Positions 1 through 6,975 are shown, counted from the stretch's first letter. The stretch: DNA of 28,040 nucleotides from an uncultured Eubacteriales bacterium (GCA_900555855.1 USML01000009.1:1-28040); one strand, 5' to 3'. Notes: a model not told the origin generated them from the sequence alone. A program made the numbers and translations.

Positions 1-107
1 CTCTCCCTCAGTCGCCTGCGGCGACAGCTCCCTCGTCAGAGGGAGCCAAGGGGGCTGGGATATTCCCTGCGAGACAGCTGCTCAGAGGGAGCCAAGAGGG
101 CTGGGAT
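1..107. repeat. Palindromic intergenic repeat with an imperfect direct duplication
   Basis: Two perfect hairpins stand side by side: GTCGCC (11-16) with GGCGAC (20-25), and GCTCCCTC (27-34) with GAGGGAGC (39-46). The stretch 36-61, beginning TCAGAGGGAGCC, recurs with one or two changes at 82-107. No reading frame here looks real. Such short GC-rich palindromic elements are common between genes in gut Clostridia. The left end may be cut by the window edge. Confidence 0.6.
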
Positions 108-128
108 GGAGCCTGCCGGGTGGTTTTT

Positions 129-332
129 TTATTTAGGGCGGCGCTCGTCGGAGAAAGCGGGAGCCTGTTCCGGCAGCGCGGGGGAGGTTTCAATATAGAT
201 CGCTTCCGCTTGCAGCAGTGCATTTTGCAGCAGTGCTGCCGCAGGGGCGGCAAGCGGGATCCGCTGAAGCTCATCCAGCGACCGGTCAACTGCTGCACAT
301 AAAAGGAAATACATTTTTGCATAGTCCGGCAT
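129..332 (-). CDS. Small conserved-type hypothetical protein (67 aa)
   Basis: This short soluble protein begins MPDYAKMYFLLCAAVDRSLD and continues as an alanine- and leucine-rich helical segment ending in AEAIYIE. It resembles the short acidic helical 'YxKMYxxLxxAVxxAxxxL' proteins that recur in clostridial genomes without a known function. I chose the ATG at 332 over the upstream ATG at 389 because a good promoter (-10 at 361-366, -35 at 384-389) lies between them and would exclude the longer start. The Shine-Dalgarno site is weak. The gene is divergent from the Cro/C1-type regulator at 443. No role can be assigned. Confidence 0.55.
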   Translation of the reverse strand: MPDYAKMYFLLCAAVDRSLDELQRIPLAAPAAALLQNALLQAEAIYIETSPALPEQAPAFSDERRPK

Positions 333-360
333 AAGAATAGACCGCTTTCTTTTTGCTAAA

Positions 361-389
361 ATGATAGCACATCCCAAAGAAATACGCAA
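361..389 (-). promoter_or_regulatory. Promoter for the small protein at 129-332
   Basis: Read on the minus strand: -35 TTGCGT (389-384), a 17-bp spacer, and -10 TATCAT (366-361) preceded by TGC, an extended -10. Transcription would start near 355, about 20 bases before the ATG at 332. Confidence 0.55.
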
Positions 390-396
390 CTGCGTA
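383..396. promoter_or_regulatory. Perfect inverted repeat overlapping the -35 box, probable operator
   Basis: TACGCA-AC-TGCGTA is a perfect 6+6 inverted repeat. It covers the minus-strand -35 hexamer and lies between two divergent genes, one of which encodes an HTH regulator. This is where a repressor would bind. Binding by the neighbouring regulator is an inference. Confidence 0.45.
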
Positions 397-442
397 CACG
401 CGGGCGCGAAAAGATTTTTACAATATCCCTGAGGTGATGACC

Positions 443-685
443 TTGGGAGTGAAAGATGCGGTGGTTCTGCGGCTGCAAAGCCTTTGCAGGGCGCGAAAGA
501 TCACATTAAATGAAGCGGCCAACCGCTCCGGGCTTACGCCATCCACGGTATACAGCATGGCCGATCCCCGGCGGCGGGAGATCTCCATTACCACCATTAA
601 GAAGCTTTGCGATGGGCTGGAGATCACGCTGGCGGCGTTTTTTGACGCGCCGGAGTTTGCCGCTCTGGAGCAGGAGCTTCGATAA
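443..685 (+). CDS. Cro/C1 (XRE) family helix-turn-helix transcriptional regulator
   Basis: This compact protein of about 80 residues is essentially one HTH_XRE domain: an initial helix (VVLRLQSLCRARKITLNEAA), the turn and recognition helix (NRSGLTPSTVYSMADPRRRE), and a closing helix pair ending in KKLCDGLEITLAAFF. The pattern is typical of the short clostridial Cro/C1 regulators that bind DNA as dimers. Possible starts are GTG 434, ATG 437 and TTG 443. I prefer TTG 443 because GAGGTG at 431-436 sits six bases upstream and the protein then begins M-G-V-K-D-A, like its relatives. It is divergent from the small gene at 129-332, with a palindrome between them. A strong terminator follows at once, so it is monocistronic. 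Its targets are unknown. Confidence 0.8.
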   Translation: MGVKDAVVLRLQSLCRARKITLNEAANRSGLTPSTVYSMADPRRREISITTIKKLCDGLEITLAAFFDAPEFAALEQELR

Positions 686-713
686 AGCCGCCCTTTGGCG
701 GCTTTTTTATTTT
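685..713 (+). terminator. Rho-independent terminator of the XRE regulator
   Basis: Stem AAGCCGCC (685-692), loop CTTT and GGCGGCTT (697-704), followed by a T-rich tract. It begins inside the stop codon. Confidence 0.85.
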
Positions 714-719
714 AAGAAA

Positions 720-768
720 CTTTTAAGGATTTTCCACTTTCGCTTTTAAGGGGAGGGTGATAGAGTGA
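720..768 (+). promoter_or_regulatory. Probable activator-dependent promoter of the two-component operon
   Basis: Half-sites TTAAGG at 723-728 and 746-751 lie 23 bp apart; each is within the longer identical word CTTTTAAGG. Twelve bases after the start of the second half-site, TGATAGAGTGA begins at 758 and contains an extended -10 (TGA-TAGAGT, 761-766). No good -35 hexamer is present, as expected where a response regulator recruits polymerase. The same layout recurs at 3414-3459. Confidence 0.5.
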
Positions 769-825
769 TAATAGAAAAAGAGGCTTGAAAGGCTCCGGCA
801 GGGGCGGAAAAAGGGGATGGCGCGA

Positions 826-1530
826 ATGTATAATCTTTTGATCTGCGACGATGACAGGGATATCGTGGCGGCGCTGAAAATTTATCTTTCCGGCGAGGAT
901 TACCGGCTGTTTGAAGCCTACAACGGCGAGGAGGCCATCCGGATCGTTCGGCAGAACGAGATCCATCTGATCCTTATGGATATTATGATGCCCAAAATGG
1001 ATGGCATCACCGCCACAGCGGCCCTGCGGAAGGAGAGCAATGTGCCCATCATCCTGCTGACGGCCAAGAGCGAAAGCTCCGACAAGGTCCTGGGGCTGAA
1101 CATCGGCGCGGACGATTATGTCACCAAGCCCTTTGATCCGGTGGAGGTCCAGGCCAGAGTCCGCTCCCAGCTGCGGCGCTATACCATGCTGGGGGCGCGG
1201 CCCGGCGGCGATGAGGGCGAAAGCTACACGGTGGGCGGCGTCTGTCTCAACGACCAGACCAAGTCCGTCACCGTGGACGGCGAGCCGGTGGCGCTGACGC
1301 CGCTGGAGTTCAACATCCTGCGGCTGCTGATCAAAAATCCCGGGCGGATCTATTCCAGCGCCCAGATCTATGAGCTGGTCTGGAACGAGGATTCGCTGGG
1401 GACGGAGACCTCCGTGGCCGTCCATATCCGCCATCTGCGGCAGAAGATCGAGATCAATCCCTCGGAGCCGCGATACCTGAAGGTGGTCTGGGGTCTGGGA
1501 TATAAAATGGAGGACAGGCGCAATGGCTGA
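826..1530 (+). CDS. OmpR/PhoB-family response regulator (VanR-like)
   Basis: Cytoplasmic phosphorylation-dependent transcription factor of 234 residues. The receiver domain (about 1-118) shows the acidic triad D8-D9-D10, the phosphoacceptor D52 (LMDIMMPKMDG), the switch T79 and the conserved K101 (VTKPF). The C-terminal winged helix (about 135-230) has the usual LTPLEFNILRLL and SVAVHIRHLRQKIE segments ending in VWGLGYKM. I chose ATG 826 because AAGGGG (811-816) is nine bases upstream; the ATG at 817 directly abuts that site. The gene overlaps the histidine kinase by eight bases, so they are cotranscribed and form a cognate pair. The paired TTAAGG sites upstream suggest autoregulation. The overall look is VanR-like, but no vancomycin-resistance genes are nearby. 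Confidence 0.93.
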   Translation: MYNLLICDDDRDIVAALKIYLSGEDYRLFEAYNGEEAIRIVRQNEIHLILMDIMMPKMDGITATAALRKESNVPIILLTAKSESSDKVLGLNIGADDYVTKPFDPVEVQARVRSQLRRYTMLGARPGGDEGESYTVGGVCLNDQTKSVTVDGEPVALTPLEFNILRLLIKNPGRIYSSAQIYELVWNEDSLGTETSVAVHIRHLRQKIEINPSEPRYLKVVWGLGYKMEDRRNG

Positions 1531-3451
1531 GGAAAAAAGGAACTGGCTCTATGCCTTCTGGACCAAGGCGGCGGCCTTCTTTCTGGCGGCGGCGCTGGCG
1601 CCGGTGATGCTTTTTTATGCGGGCTGCGCCATGCTGGCCTATAATCAGGGCTGGTACAGCGTCAGCCAGCCGGATTTTTACCGCAGCGATCTCTGCCGCG
1701 GCGCGCTGCAGCGTGCGCTGCCTGTGGAGCTGCGCAGCTGGGACAGCGTGGAGGCGCTGCTGGCCGGAGATGCGTCGGCCCGGGCAGAGCTGCAGGAGCG
1801 GCTGGGCCGGGATTATCCCGCGCAGGATGCCTTCACCAATCTGCGCTTCGTCCTGAAGGATGAAAGCGGGCAGGAGATCTATCGCAATGCCTCCGCTGCC
1901 GATGGCTACTGCACCAGCCTGTATGACGGGATGGTGGAGCTTTATGTGGCTGCGCCCATGCAGGCGCAGGACGCGATCTTCTGGACGGCGCAGGCCTATA
2001 GCGTCGGTCTGGGCCATTACCGCCGGGCGGTAGGACTGCTGGCGGGCTTTGCGGTGCTGGAGCTTTTGCTGCTGGTGGCGCTGGCCCGGATGGCCGGCCG
2101 GCGGAGCGGCGGCGAGGTGCGCCCCGGCTGGCAGGAAAAGATCCCGCTGGATCTGTATTTGCTGATCGTTTTCGGGCTGGGGCTGGGAATGACGGCGCTG
2201 GCGGCGGAGCTTTGGCGCTGGGAGCAGTGGAGCGACCCGGTCTCGCTGTTTTCCGCCTTTGCGCTGTGCGCCGGGCTGGCCCTGCTGCTGCTGGGGACCT
2301 GGATGACGCTCTGCACCCGGATCAAGCTGGGAAAATGGTGGCGCAATACGGTGATCTTCTGGGTGCTGCAGCTTTGCGCGCGGATCCTGAGAGGGCTTTG
2401 GAAGGGGCTGACGGCGCTGATCCGGGGTGTGCCCATGTTCTGGCGGACGGCGCTGGCCTGCGGCCTGTTCAGCGCGATGATCTTCTATTACGCCGGGCGC
2501 CGGAATTGGGGGAGCCTGCTGGCGGTGCTGGCAGCCGCCGCTGTGGGCCTGTGCTGGGCGGCGCTGCAGCTGCGCAAGCTGCAGAAGGGCGGACAGGCGC
2601 TGGCGCAGGGCGATCTGGAGGCGCGGATGGATACCGACCATATGTATTGGGACTTTCGGAAGCACGGGGAGGATCTGAACGCCATCAGCCGCGGGATGCG
2701 CATCGCCGTGGAGCAGCAGACCCGCAGCGAGCGGATGAAGGCGGAGCTGATCACCAATGTCTCCCACGATATCAAAACGCCGCTGACCTCCATCATCAAT
2801 TACATCGATCTGCTGCAGAAGGACCCTGCGCCGGAGCAGCGGCAGGAATATCTGGAGATCCTGGCCCGGCAGGCCCGGCGGCTGAAAAAGCTTACGGAGG
2901 ATCTGGTGGAGATGTCCAAGGCGTCCACCGGCAATCTGCCCTGCCATCCCGCCCGGCGCTCGGCCCGGGAGCTGGTGGAGCAGGTGCTGGGCGAATATGA
3001 GGAGCGGCTGGAAAAGGCCGGCCTTGCGCCGGTGGTGACGCTCCCCGGGGAGGAGCTCTTCTGCATGGCAGACGGGGCGCTGACCTGGCGGATCATGGAC
3101 AATCTGCTGTCCAACGCCTGTAAATATGCGCAGGCGGGGACGCGGCTCTATCTCAGCGTGGCGGCGGAGGGAGAGCGGGTGGGCTTCACCTTCCGCAATA
3201 TCTCCCGGGATCCGCTGAACATCAGCGCCGAGGAGCTGATGGAGCGCTTTGTTCGGGGCGACAGCGCCCGGACCACCGAGGGCAGCGGACTGGGCCTGAA
3301 CATCGCCCAGAACCTGGCGGAGCTGCAGGGCGGCGCTCTGCGCATCTCCGTAGACGGCGACCTGTTCAAGGCGGAGGTGCTGCTGCCCCGGGCGGAAGCG
3401 CCTTCCGAAAATCTTAAGGAAAACCCGGCGGAGGGCTTAAAGATCGTCTGA
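1523..3451 (+). CDS. Multi-pass membrane sensor histidine kinase
   Basis: The partner kinase of the preceding regulator (642 aa). A first membrane span (about 11-36) leads into an extracytoplasmic domain to about residue 165. Then come about five more hydrophobic segments (around 172-192, 213-232, 243-263, 305-320 and 328-345), more than the two of a standard VanS-type sensor. A HAMP-like linker precedes the HisKA box, with phosphoacceptor H415 in NVSHDIKTPLTSIINY. The ATPase domain shows the N box (DNLLSNACKYA, N527/N531) and G box (G587-S-G-L-G-L). The start ATG 1523 is preceded by GGAGG (1509-1513). The ligand cannot be read from the sequence. The last codons overlap a second promoter that drives the glycosyltransferase. 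Confidence 0.92.
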   Translation: MAEEKRNWLYAFWTKAAAFFLAAALAPVMLFYAGCAMLAYNQGWYSVSQPDFYRSDLCRGALQRALPVELRSWDSVEALLAGDASARAELQERLGRDYPAQDAFTNLRFVLKDESGQEIYRNASAADGYCTSLYDGMVELYVAAPMQAQDAIFWTAQAYSVGLGHYRRAVGLLAGFAVLELLLLVALARMAGRRSGGEVRPGWQEKIPLDLYLLIVFGLGLGMTALAAELWRWEQWSDPVSLFSAFALCAGLALLLLGTWMTLCTRIKLGKWWRNTVIFWVLQLCARILRGLWKGLTALIRGVPMFWRTALACGLFSAMIFYYAGRRNWGSLLAVLAAAAVGLCWAALQLRKLQKGGQALAQGDLEARMDTDHMYWDFRKHGEDLNAISRGMRIAVEQQTRSERMKAELITNVSHDIKTPLTSIINYIDLLQKDPAPEQRQEYLEILARQARRLKKLTEDLVEMSKASTGNLPCHPARRSARELVEQVLGEYEERLEKAGLAPVVTLPGEELFCMADGALTWRIMDNLLSNACKYAQAGTRLYLSVAAEGERVGFTFRNISRDPLNISAEELMERFVRGDSARTTEGSGLGLNIAQNLAELQGGALRISVDGDLFKAEVLLPRAEAPSENLKENPAEGLKIV

Positions 3452-3459
3452 TAGAATGA
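3413..3459 (+). promoter_or_regulatory. Second copy of the response-regulator-type promoter, ahead of the glycosyltransferase
   Basis: TTAAGG at 3414-3419 and TTAAAG at 3437-3442 lie 23 bp apart. TGATAGAATGA starts exactly 12 bases after the second half-site and contains an extended -10 (TGA-TAGAAT, 3452-3457). Spacing matches the element at 723-768 to the base. It lies over the end and stop codon of the kinase gene. Confidence 0.55.
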
Positions 3460-3491
3460 CGGCAGAATGATCCGAAAGGGAGATGTACGGT

Positions 3492-4709
3492 ATGACAGTT
3501 CAAAATATCACCGGGGTGCTGAGCCTGCTGCTCAGGCTGGCGACGGTCTATTTCGCGGTGATCGCGCTGTTTGCCCTGAAAAAGCCGAAGCCCTTTGCCC
3601 GCTGCGCCCCAAAGACCCGCTTTGCCTGCCTGATCGCCGCCCGAAACGAGGAGGCGGTCATCGGAGAGATCGTGGCGTCGCTGCTGGCGCAGCAATATCC
3701 CCGGGCGCTGTTTGACATTTGGGTCATCCCCAATAACTGCACCGACGGCACCGAACAGGCGGCGCGCAAAGCCGGTGCGCGGATCTTCCGCTGTCCGGAG
3801 CCGGTGCGCTGCAAGGGCGACGCCCTGCGGCAGGTCATCGGCTGGCTGCTGCCCCAGCAATACGATGCCTTCTGCGTCTTTGATGCGGATAACTTCGTGG
3901 ATCCCGCCTTTCTGGCCCGGATGAACGACGCCATGTGCGCCGGCGCCGGCGTCTGCAAGGGGGCGCTGCGGGCAAAGAACGCCTATGAATCCTGGATCGC
4001 AGGCTGTTACGGCCTGTATTTTACCAGCTTCGACTGGTTTTTCTCCCGGGCGCGGATGAACTGCGGCCTTTCCGCCAAGCTGGTGGGGACGGGCTTTGCC
4101 GTCCGCCGGGAGGTGCTTTGCCAGCTGGGCGGCTGGCCCACGGAGACCATCGCGGAGGACGCGGAGTTTTCTGCCCTGTGCGCCAGCCGGAACATCCGGG
4201 TCTGGTTCGTGCCGGAGGCCGTCACCTGGGACGAGGGGCCCCATTCCATGGCCGTCTCTCTGCGGCAGCGGCTGCGCTGGTGCAGCGGCGTGATGGATGT
4301 GGGCGGCAGGCTTCGGCCTGCGCTGCTGCGGAAGCTGGGGCGCCCCGGCGGACGGAAGGCGCTGGATTCGCTCCTGGCGCTGCATATGCCGCTGTTTCGG
4401 GTGTTTGGCGCGCTGGTCAGCGGCGTCGCCCTGACAGAACGGCTCTTCAGCCCCGGCGGACAGGCCGGGTATATACCGCTGCTGGGCTCTGCCGCCGCCG
4501 CATGGCTGCTGAGCTGCGCCGCAGGGGCCTTTCTGGCCTGGCTGGGCGGCTATCGGGACCGGCGGATCTGGAAGACGGTGGCGCTGTTTCCGCTGTTTAT
4601 GGCAGAATGGCTGCCGCTGCAGATGATCTCGCTGGTCCATCGCACCCGCAGCTGGAAGCCCATCGCCCATACCGGCGCGGGCCGGGTCCGCGCGCTGGAG
4701 CGGGAATAA
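3492..4709 (+). CDS. Membrane-bound family 2 glycosyltransferase (processive type)
   Basis: This inverting nucleotide-sugar glycosyltransferase is membrane anchored and of the cellulose-synthase/hyaluronan-synthase type (405 aa). An N-terminal span (about 5-30) is followed by the GT-A fold: ARNEE (50-54), the metal/nucleotide motif D131-A-D133-N, the catalytic-base motif E222-D223 in ETIAEDAEFS, and Q259-R-L-R-W, the Q(x)xRW signature of processive enzymes. Further hydrophobic segments lie in the last 130 residues. I chose ATG 3492 because AAAGGGAG (3475-3482) is well spaced from it; ATG 3483 is too close. It has its own promoter, copied from that of the upstream two-component system, so the kinase signal probably controls envelope or capsule glycan synthesis. 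Donor sugar and product are unknown. Confidence 0.88.
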   Translation: MTVQNITGVLSLLLRLATVYFAVIALFALKKPKPFARCAPKTRFACLIAARNEEAVIGEIVASLLAQQYPRALFDIWVIPNNCTDGTEQAARKAGARIFRCPEPVRCKGDALRQVIGWLLPQQYDAFCVFDADNFVDPAFLARMNDAMCAGAGVCKGALRAKNAYESWIAGCYGLYFTSFDWFFSRARMNCGLSAKLVGTGFAVRREVLCQLGGWPTETIAEDAEFSALCASRNIRVWFVPEAVTWDEGPHSMAVSLRQRLRWCSGVMDVGGRLRPALLRKLGRPGGRKALDSLLALHMPLFRVFGALVSGVALTERLFSPGGQAGYIPLLGSAAAAWLLSCAAGAFLAWLGGYRDRRIWKTVALFPLFMAEWLPLQMISLVHRTRSWKPIAHTGAGRVRALERE

Positions 4710-4710
4710 A

Positions 4711-4742
4711 AAAGGCAGGCTCCTGTTTCGGAGCCTGCTTTT
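4711..4742. terminator. Bidirectional terminator between convergent genes
   Basis: GCAGGCTCC (4715-4723, allowing one bulge) pairs with GGAGCCTGC (4730-4738). TTTT follows on the plus strand, and an A-run (4707-4713) supplies a T-run on the minus strand. It serves the glycosyltransferase and the convergent ribbon-helix-helix gene. Confidence 0.85.
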
Positions 4743-4754
4743 GCTTTGCGGAGC

Positions 4755-4955
4755 TTATTTTTCTTCTACGACGCAGCGGTCCACGGCGTATTCCAGAAAA
4801 CGGGCGATCAGCTCGTTGCGGCTGTAGCCGGAGCGGGCCGAAATGCCGTTGATCTGCTCCACCAGCTCCTCCCGGATGCGGATGGAGAAGGTGCGGTAGC
4901 CATCGTCGCCCTTGGCGCGCTTGGGGTGGAGGATCAGCTTTTCTTCCTTTTCCAT
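4755..4955 (-). CDS. Ribbon-helix-helix (Arc/CopG-like) DNA-binding protein
   Basis: A 66-residue protein with the RHH plan: a short basic lead (about 1-18), a beta strand with alternating residues (YRTFSIRIRE, about 20-29), helix A (EELVEQINGISARSG), the turn, and helix B (SRNELIARFLEYAVDRCV). RHH proteins bind palindromic DNA as dimers through the strand and are often autorepressors. The ATG at 4955 has GAGGTGAT a few bases upstream. It is divergent from the small membrane-protein gene at 5054, and the shared intergenic region is packed with ATAAC/GTTAT words and a longer inverted repeat, so local repression of both genes is likely. No toxin-like partner is seen, so this is not a clear toxin-antitoxin pair. 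Confidence 0.8.
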   Translation of the reverse strand: MEKEEKLILHPKRAKGDDGYRTFSIRIREELVEQINGISARSGYSRNELIARFLEYAVDRCVVEEK

Positions 4956-4966
4956 GGGATCACCTC

Positions 4967-5037
4967 ATAACATTATTTTATGGTTGAAAAGCTGTGATAA
5001 CCATGTTATTATTTATCACAGAAAAAGATGTTATAAC
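4967..5037. promoter_or_regulatory. Divergent promoter/operator region for the RHH gene and its neighbour
   Basis: Plus-strand promoter: TTGAAA (4984-4989), a 17-bp spacer and TATTAT (5007-5012). A weaker minus-strand promoter is possible: TGGTTA (5003-4998), 17 bp, TAAAAT (4980-4975). Over these lies a perfect inverted repeat, CTGTGATAA (4992-5000) with TTATCACAG (5013-5021). ATAAC occurs at 4967, 4997 and 5033 and its complement GTTAT at 5005 and 5030, giving the nested palindromes ATAAC-CAT-GTTAT and GTTATAAC. The base composition is strikingly AT-rich against its surroundings. Confidence 0.6.
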
Positions 5038-5053
5038 AAACGGAGGATCAGCC

Positions 5054-5284
5054 ATGGGCACGGGACGGCCGCGGCGGCAAAAAAGAAAAGGGAGCGCGCA
5101 GACCCGCAGACCGCGGGGCTTTTTTCTGCTGCTGGCGCTGCTTTTTGCGCTGACCGCCGCAGCCATCGTGCTGACCGCGGCGGAGCTTTCTGCGGCGCTG
5201 GGCCACGGAACAGCCCTCCGGCCGGCCGCGGCGCTGCTTCCGGCGGCTGCCGGTCCGGCGCATTTCTCTGCCCCTGCCCCTTGA
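5054..5284 (+). CDS. Small basic single-span membrane protein, unknown function
   Basis: A 76-residue protein: a very basic N terminus (MGTGRPRRQKRKGS, then RRPRG), one hydrophobic segment (FFLLLALLFALTAAAIVLTA, about 24-43), and an alanine/proline-rich tail. The positive-inside rule puts the N terminus in the cytoplasm. ATG 5054 has GGAGG (5042-5046) at good spacing and a recognisable promoter. The last codons and the stop fall inside the first copy of the 29-bp direct repeat (5269-5297), so the tail may have been set by the insertion of that repeat. It is divergent from the RHH regulator that probably controls it. I do not recognise a family. Confidence 0.5.
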   Translation: MGTGRPRRQKRKGSAQTRRPRGFFLLLALLFALTAAAIVLTAAELSAALGHGTALRPAAALLPAAAGPAHFSAPAP

Positions 5285-5509
5285 CAAAGGGCAGGGGCTG
5301 AGACTGTCGAAAAACCGCTTCGCTGGGTTTTTCTCGACAGTTCGGTTCCGGCCTGCGGGCCGGTTTCGCCAAATTTTTGCGAAAATTTGGCGGGTTACGG
5401 TGTTTTTTCCCGGCACATGTCCGTGAAAAAACATCCCATAGGAAAAAGCCTGCAGTTCTGCAGGCTTTTTCGACAAGCTGTGCCCCTGCCCCTTGACAAA
5501 GGGCAGGGG
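5269..5509. repeat. Composite multi-hairpin intergenic element bounded by 29-bp direct repeats
   Basis: The ends, 5269-5297 and 5481-5509, are identical over 29 bases, and each folds as CCCCTGCCC / GGGCAGGGG. Between them lie more hairpins: ACTGTCGA (5303-5310) with TCGACAGT (5334-5341), CGCCAAATTTT with AAAATTTGGCG (5368-5393), TGTTTTTTC with GAAAAAACA (5401-5433), and AAAAAGCCTGCAG with CTGCAGGCTTTTT (5443-5470). There is no credible gene inside. The last copy, followed by TTTTTG, can also act as a terminator. It looks like a non-autonomous intergenic repeat. Confidence 0.65.
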
Positions 5510-5592
5510 TTTTTGTTACCCTTATAAACAGGAAGCTATGCCCTTTTTTGCAAAGGGCCGGACATTTTTCGTTTGAAGGGGCGAATGCCGAT

Positions 5593-6975
5593 ATGGAAAG
5601 AAATCAGTTGCTGCGGGCCATCCCCAAGATGGATGAGCTGCTGCGGGAGCCTTTGCTGCAGGTGCAGGAGGTGCCGGCGCCGCTGCTGCGGGAGACGCTG
5701 CGGGCCGTGCTGGAAACGCTGCGGCAGGATATTCTGGAGGGACGCGTGCCGGAGAAGCTCCCCAGCCGGGAGACGCTCTGCCGGGAGGCTCTGGAGCGGG
5801 CGGAGGAGGAAGCCCGGCCTTCCCTGCGGCCGGTGATCAACGCCACCGGCGTGGTGCTGCATACCAATCTGGGCCGGGCCTGCCTTTCCCAGCGGGCGGC
5901 CCAGGCGGCCTATGCGGTGGCCCGGGGCTATTCCACGCTGGAATATAATGTGGAGGAGGGCTGCCGCGGCTCCCGCCACAGCCATGCGGAGGCCCTGCTC
6001 TGCCGCATCACCGGCGCGGAGAGCGCCATGGTGGTCAACAACAACGCCGCCGCCGTCCTGCTGATCCTTTCCGCCATGGGCAAGGGCGGCGAGGTGGTGG
6101 CCTCCCGGGGGGAGCTGGTGGAGATCGGCGGCTCCTTCCGCATCCCGGATATCATGATGCAGTGCGGCTGCGTCCTGCGGGAGGTGGGCGCCACCAACAA
6201 GACCCATCTGCAGGACTATGAAGCGGCCATCGGGGAAGGCACCCGGGCACTTTTGAAGGTCCACACCAGCAATTTCCGCATCGTGGGCTTTACCGAGTCG
6301 GTATCGCTGGAGGATATGGTGGCGCTGGGCCGGAAATACGGCCTGCCGGTGATCCAGGATCTGGGCTCCGGCTCGTTGGTGGATCTGCTGCCGCTGGGCA
6401 TCCACGACGAGCCTGCCGTGCAGCAGAGCGTCCGGGCGGGGGTGGATGTGATCTCCTTCAGCGGCGACAAGCTGCTGGGCGGCCCACAGGCCGGCATCAT
6501 TCTGGGCAAACGGAGGTTTATCGAAGCGCTGAAAAAGCATCCCCTGGCCCGGGCCGTGCGGGTGGATAAAATGACGCTGGCCGCGCTGCGGGAGACGCTC
6601 TGCGCCTATCTGGAGCCGGAAAAGGCGCTGGCGGAGGTACCGACGCTTTCCATGCTGGCGGCATCGGAGGAGACCCTGCGGGCCAGAGCGGAGACGCTGG
6701 CCCTGCGGCTAAGGAAGGCGGGCGTCGCCTGCCAGACGGTGGAGACCCAGGAGCAGGTGGGCGGCGGCTCCGTCCCCATGCAGCTGCTGCCCGGCTGGGC
6801 CGTTCAGGTAGAGACCGGCGCCCTTTCCGTAGACGGACTGGAGGCACGGATGCGCCGCCGGGCGCTGCCGGTGGTGGGACGCATCCACAGGGAGCGGTAT
6901 CTGCTGGATGTCCGCACTCTGCGGGAGGAAGAGTTTGACGAGATCGCCCGTGCTGCGGCGGAGGCGCTGAAATGA
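5593..6975 (+). CDS. selA: L-seryl-tRNA(Sec) selenium transferase
   Basis: PLP-dependent enzyme (460 aa) that converts seryl-tRNA(Sec) to selenocysteyl-tRNA(Sec) using selenophosphate; it acts as a large ring-shaped oligomer. The N-terminal tRNA-binding region (RAIPKMDELLREPLL) is followed by the family block PVINATGVVLHTNLGRACLS, the segment EYNVEEGCRGSRHSH, GATNKTHLQDYE, and the PLP-lysine site SFSGDKLLGGPQAG with K293 as Schiff-base residue. Length is normal for the family. I chose ATG 5593 over an in-frame TTG at 5548 because GAAGGGG (5575-5581) precedes it and the first residues then match the family start. The stop overlaps the selB start (ATGA), so the two are translationally coupled. 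Confidence 0.96.
   Translation: MERNQLLRAIPKMDELLREPLLQVQEVPAPLLRETLRAVLETLRQDILEGRVPEKLPSRETLCREALERAEEEARPSLRPVINATGVVLHTNLGRACLSQRAAQAAYAVARGYSTLEYNVEEGCRGSRHSHAEALLCRITGAESAMVVNNNAAAVLLILSAMGKGGEVVASRGELVEIGGSFRIPDIMMQCGCVLREVGATNKTHLQDYEAAIGEGTRALLKVHTSNFRIVGFTESVSLEDMVALGRKYGLPVIQDLGSGSLVDLLPLGIHDEPAVQQSVRAGVDVISFSGDKLLGGPQAGIILGKRRFIEALKKHPLARAVRVDKMTLAALRETLCAYLEPEKALAEVPTLSMLAASEETLRARAETLALRLRKAGVACQTVETQEQVGGGSVPMQLLPGWAVQVETGALSVDGLEARMRRRALPVVGRIHRERYLLDVRTLREEEFDEIARAAAEALK

Noticed and set aside
8..389. A 104-codon minus-strand frame (8-322) and a longer start for the small gene at 389
   Set aside because: The 8-322 frame runs through the palindromic repeat and has a low-complexity translation. 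The longer start would lie upstream of the promoter found at 361-389.
4755..5284. RHH gene plus small membrane protein as a toxin-antitoxin system
   Set aside because: The genes are divergent, not an operon, and the membrane protein shows no known toxin feature beyond a single hydrophobic span. The evidence is not enough for that label.
5493..5528. TTGACA in the 29-bp repeat with TATAAA at 5523-5528 as the selA promoter
   Set aside because: The spacer is 24 bases, too long for a normal promoter, and the hexamer lies in the loop of a strong hairpin present in both repeat copies.
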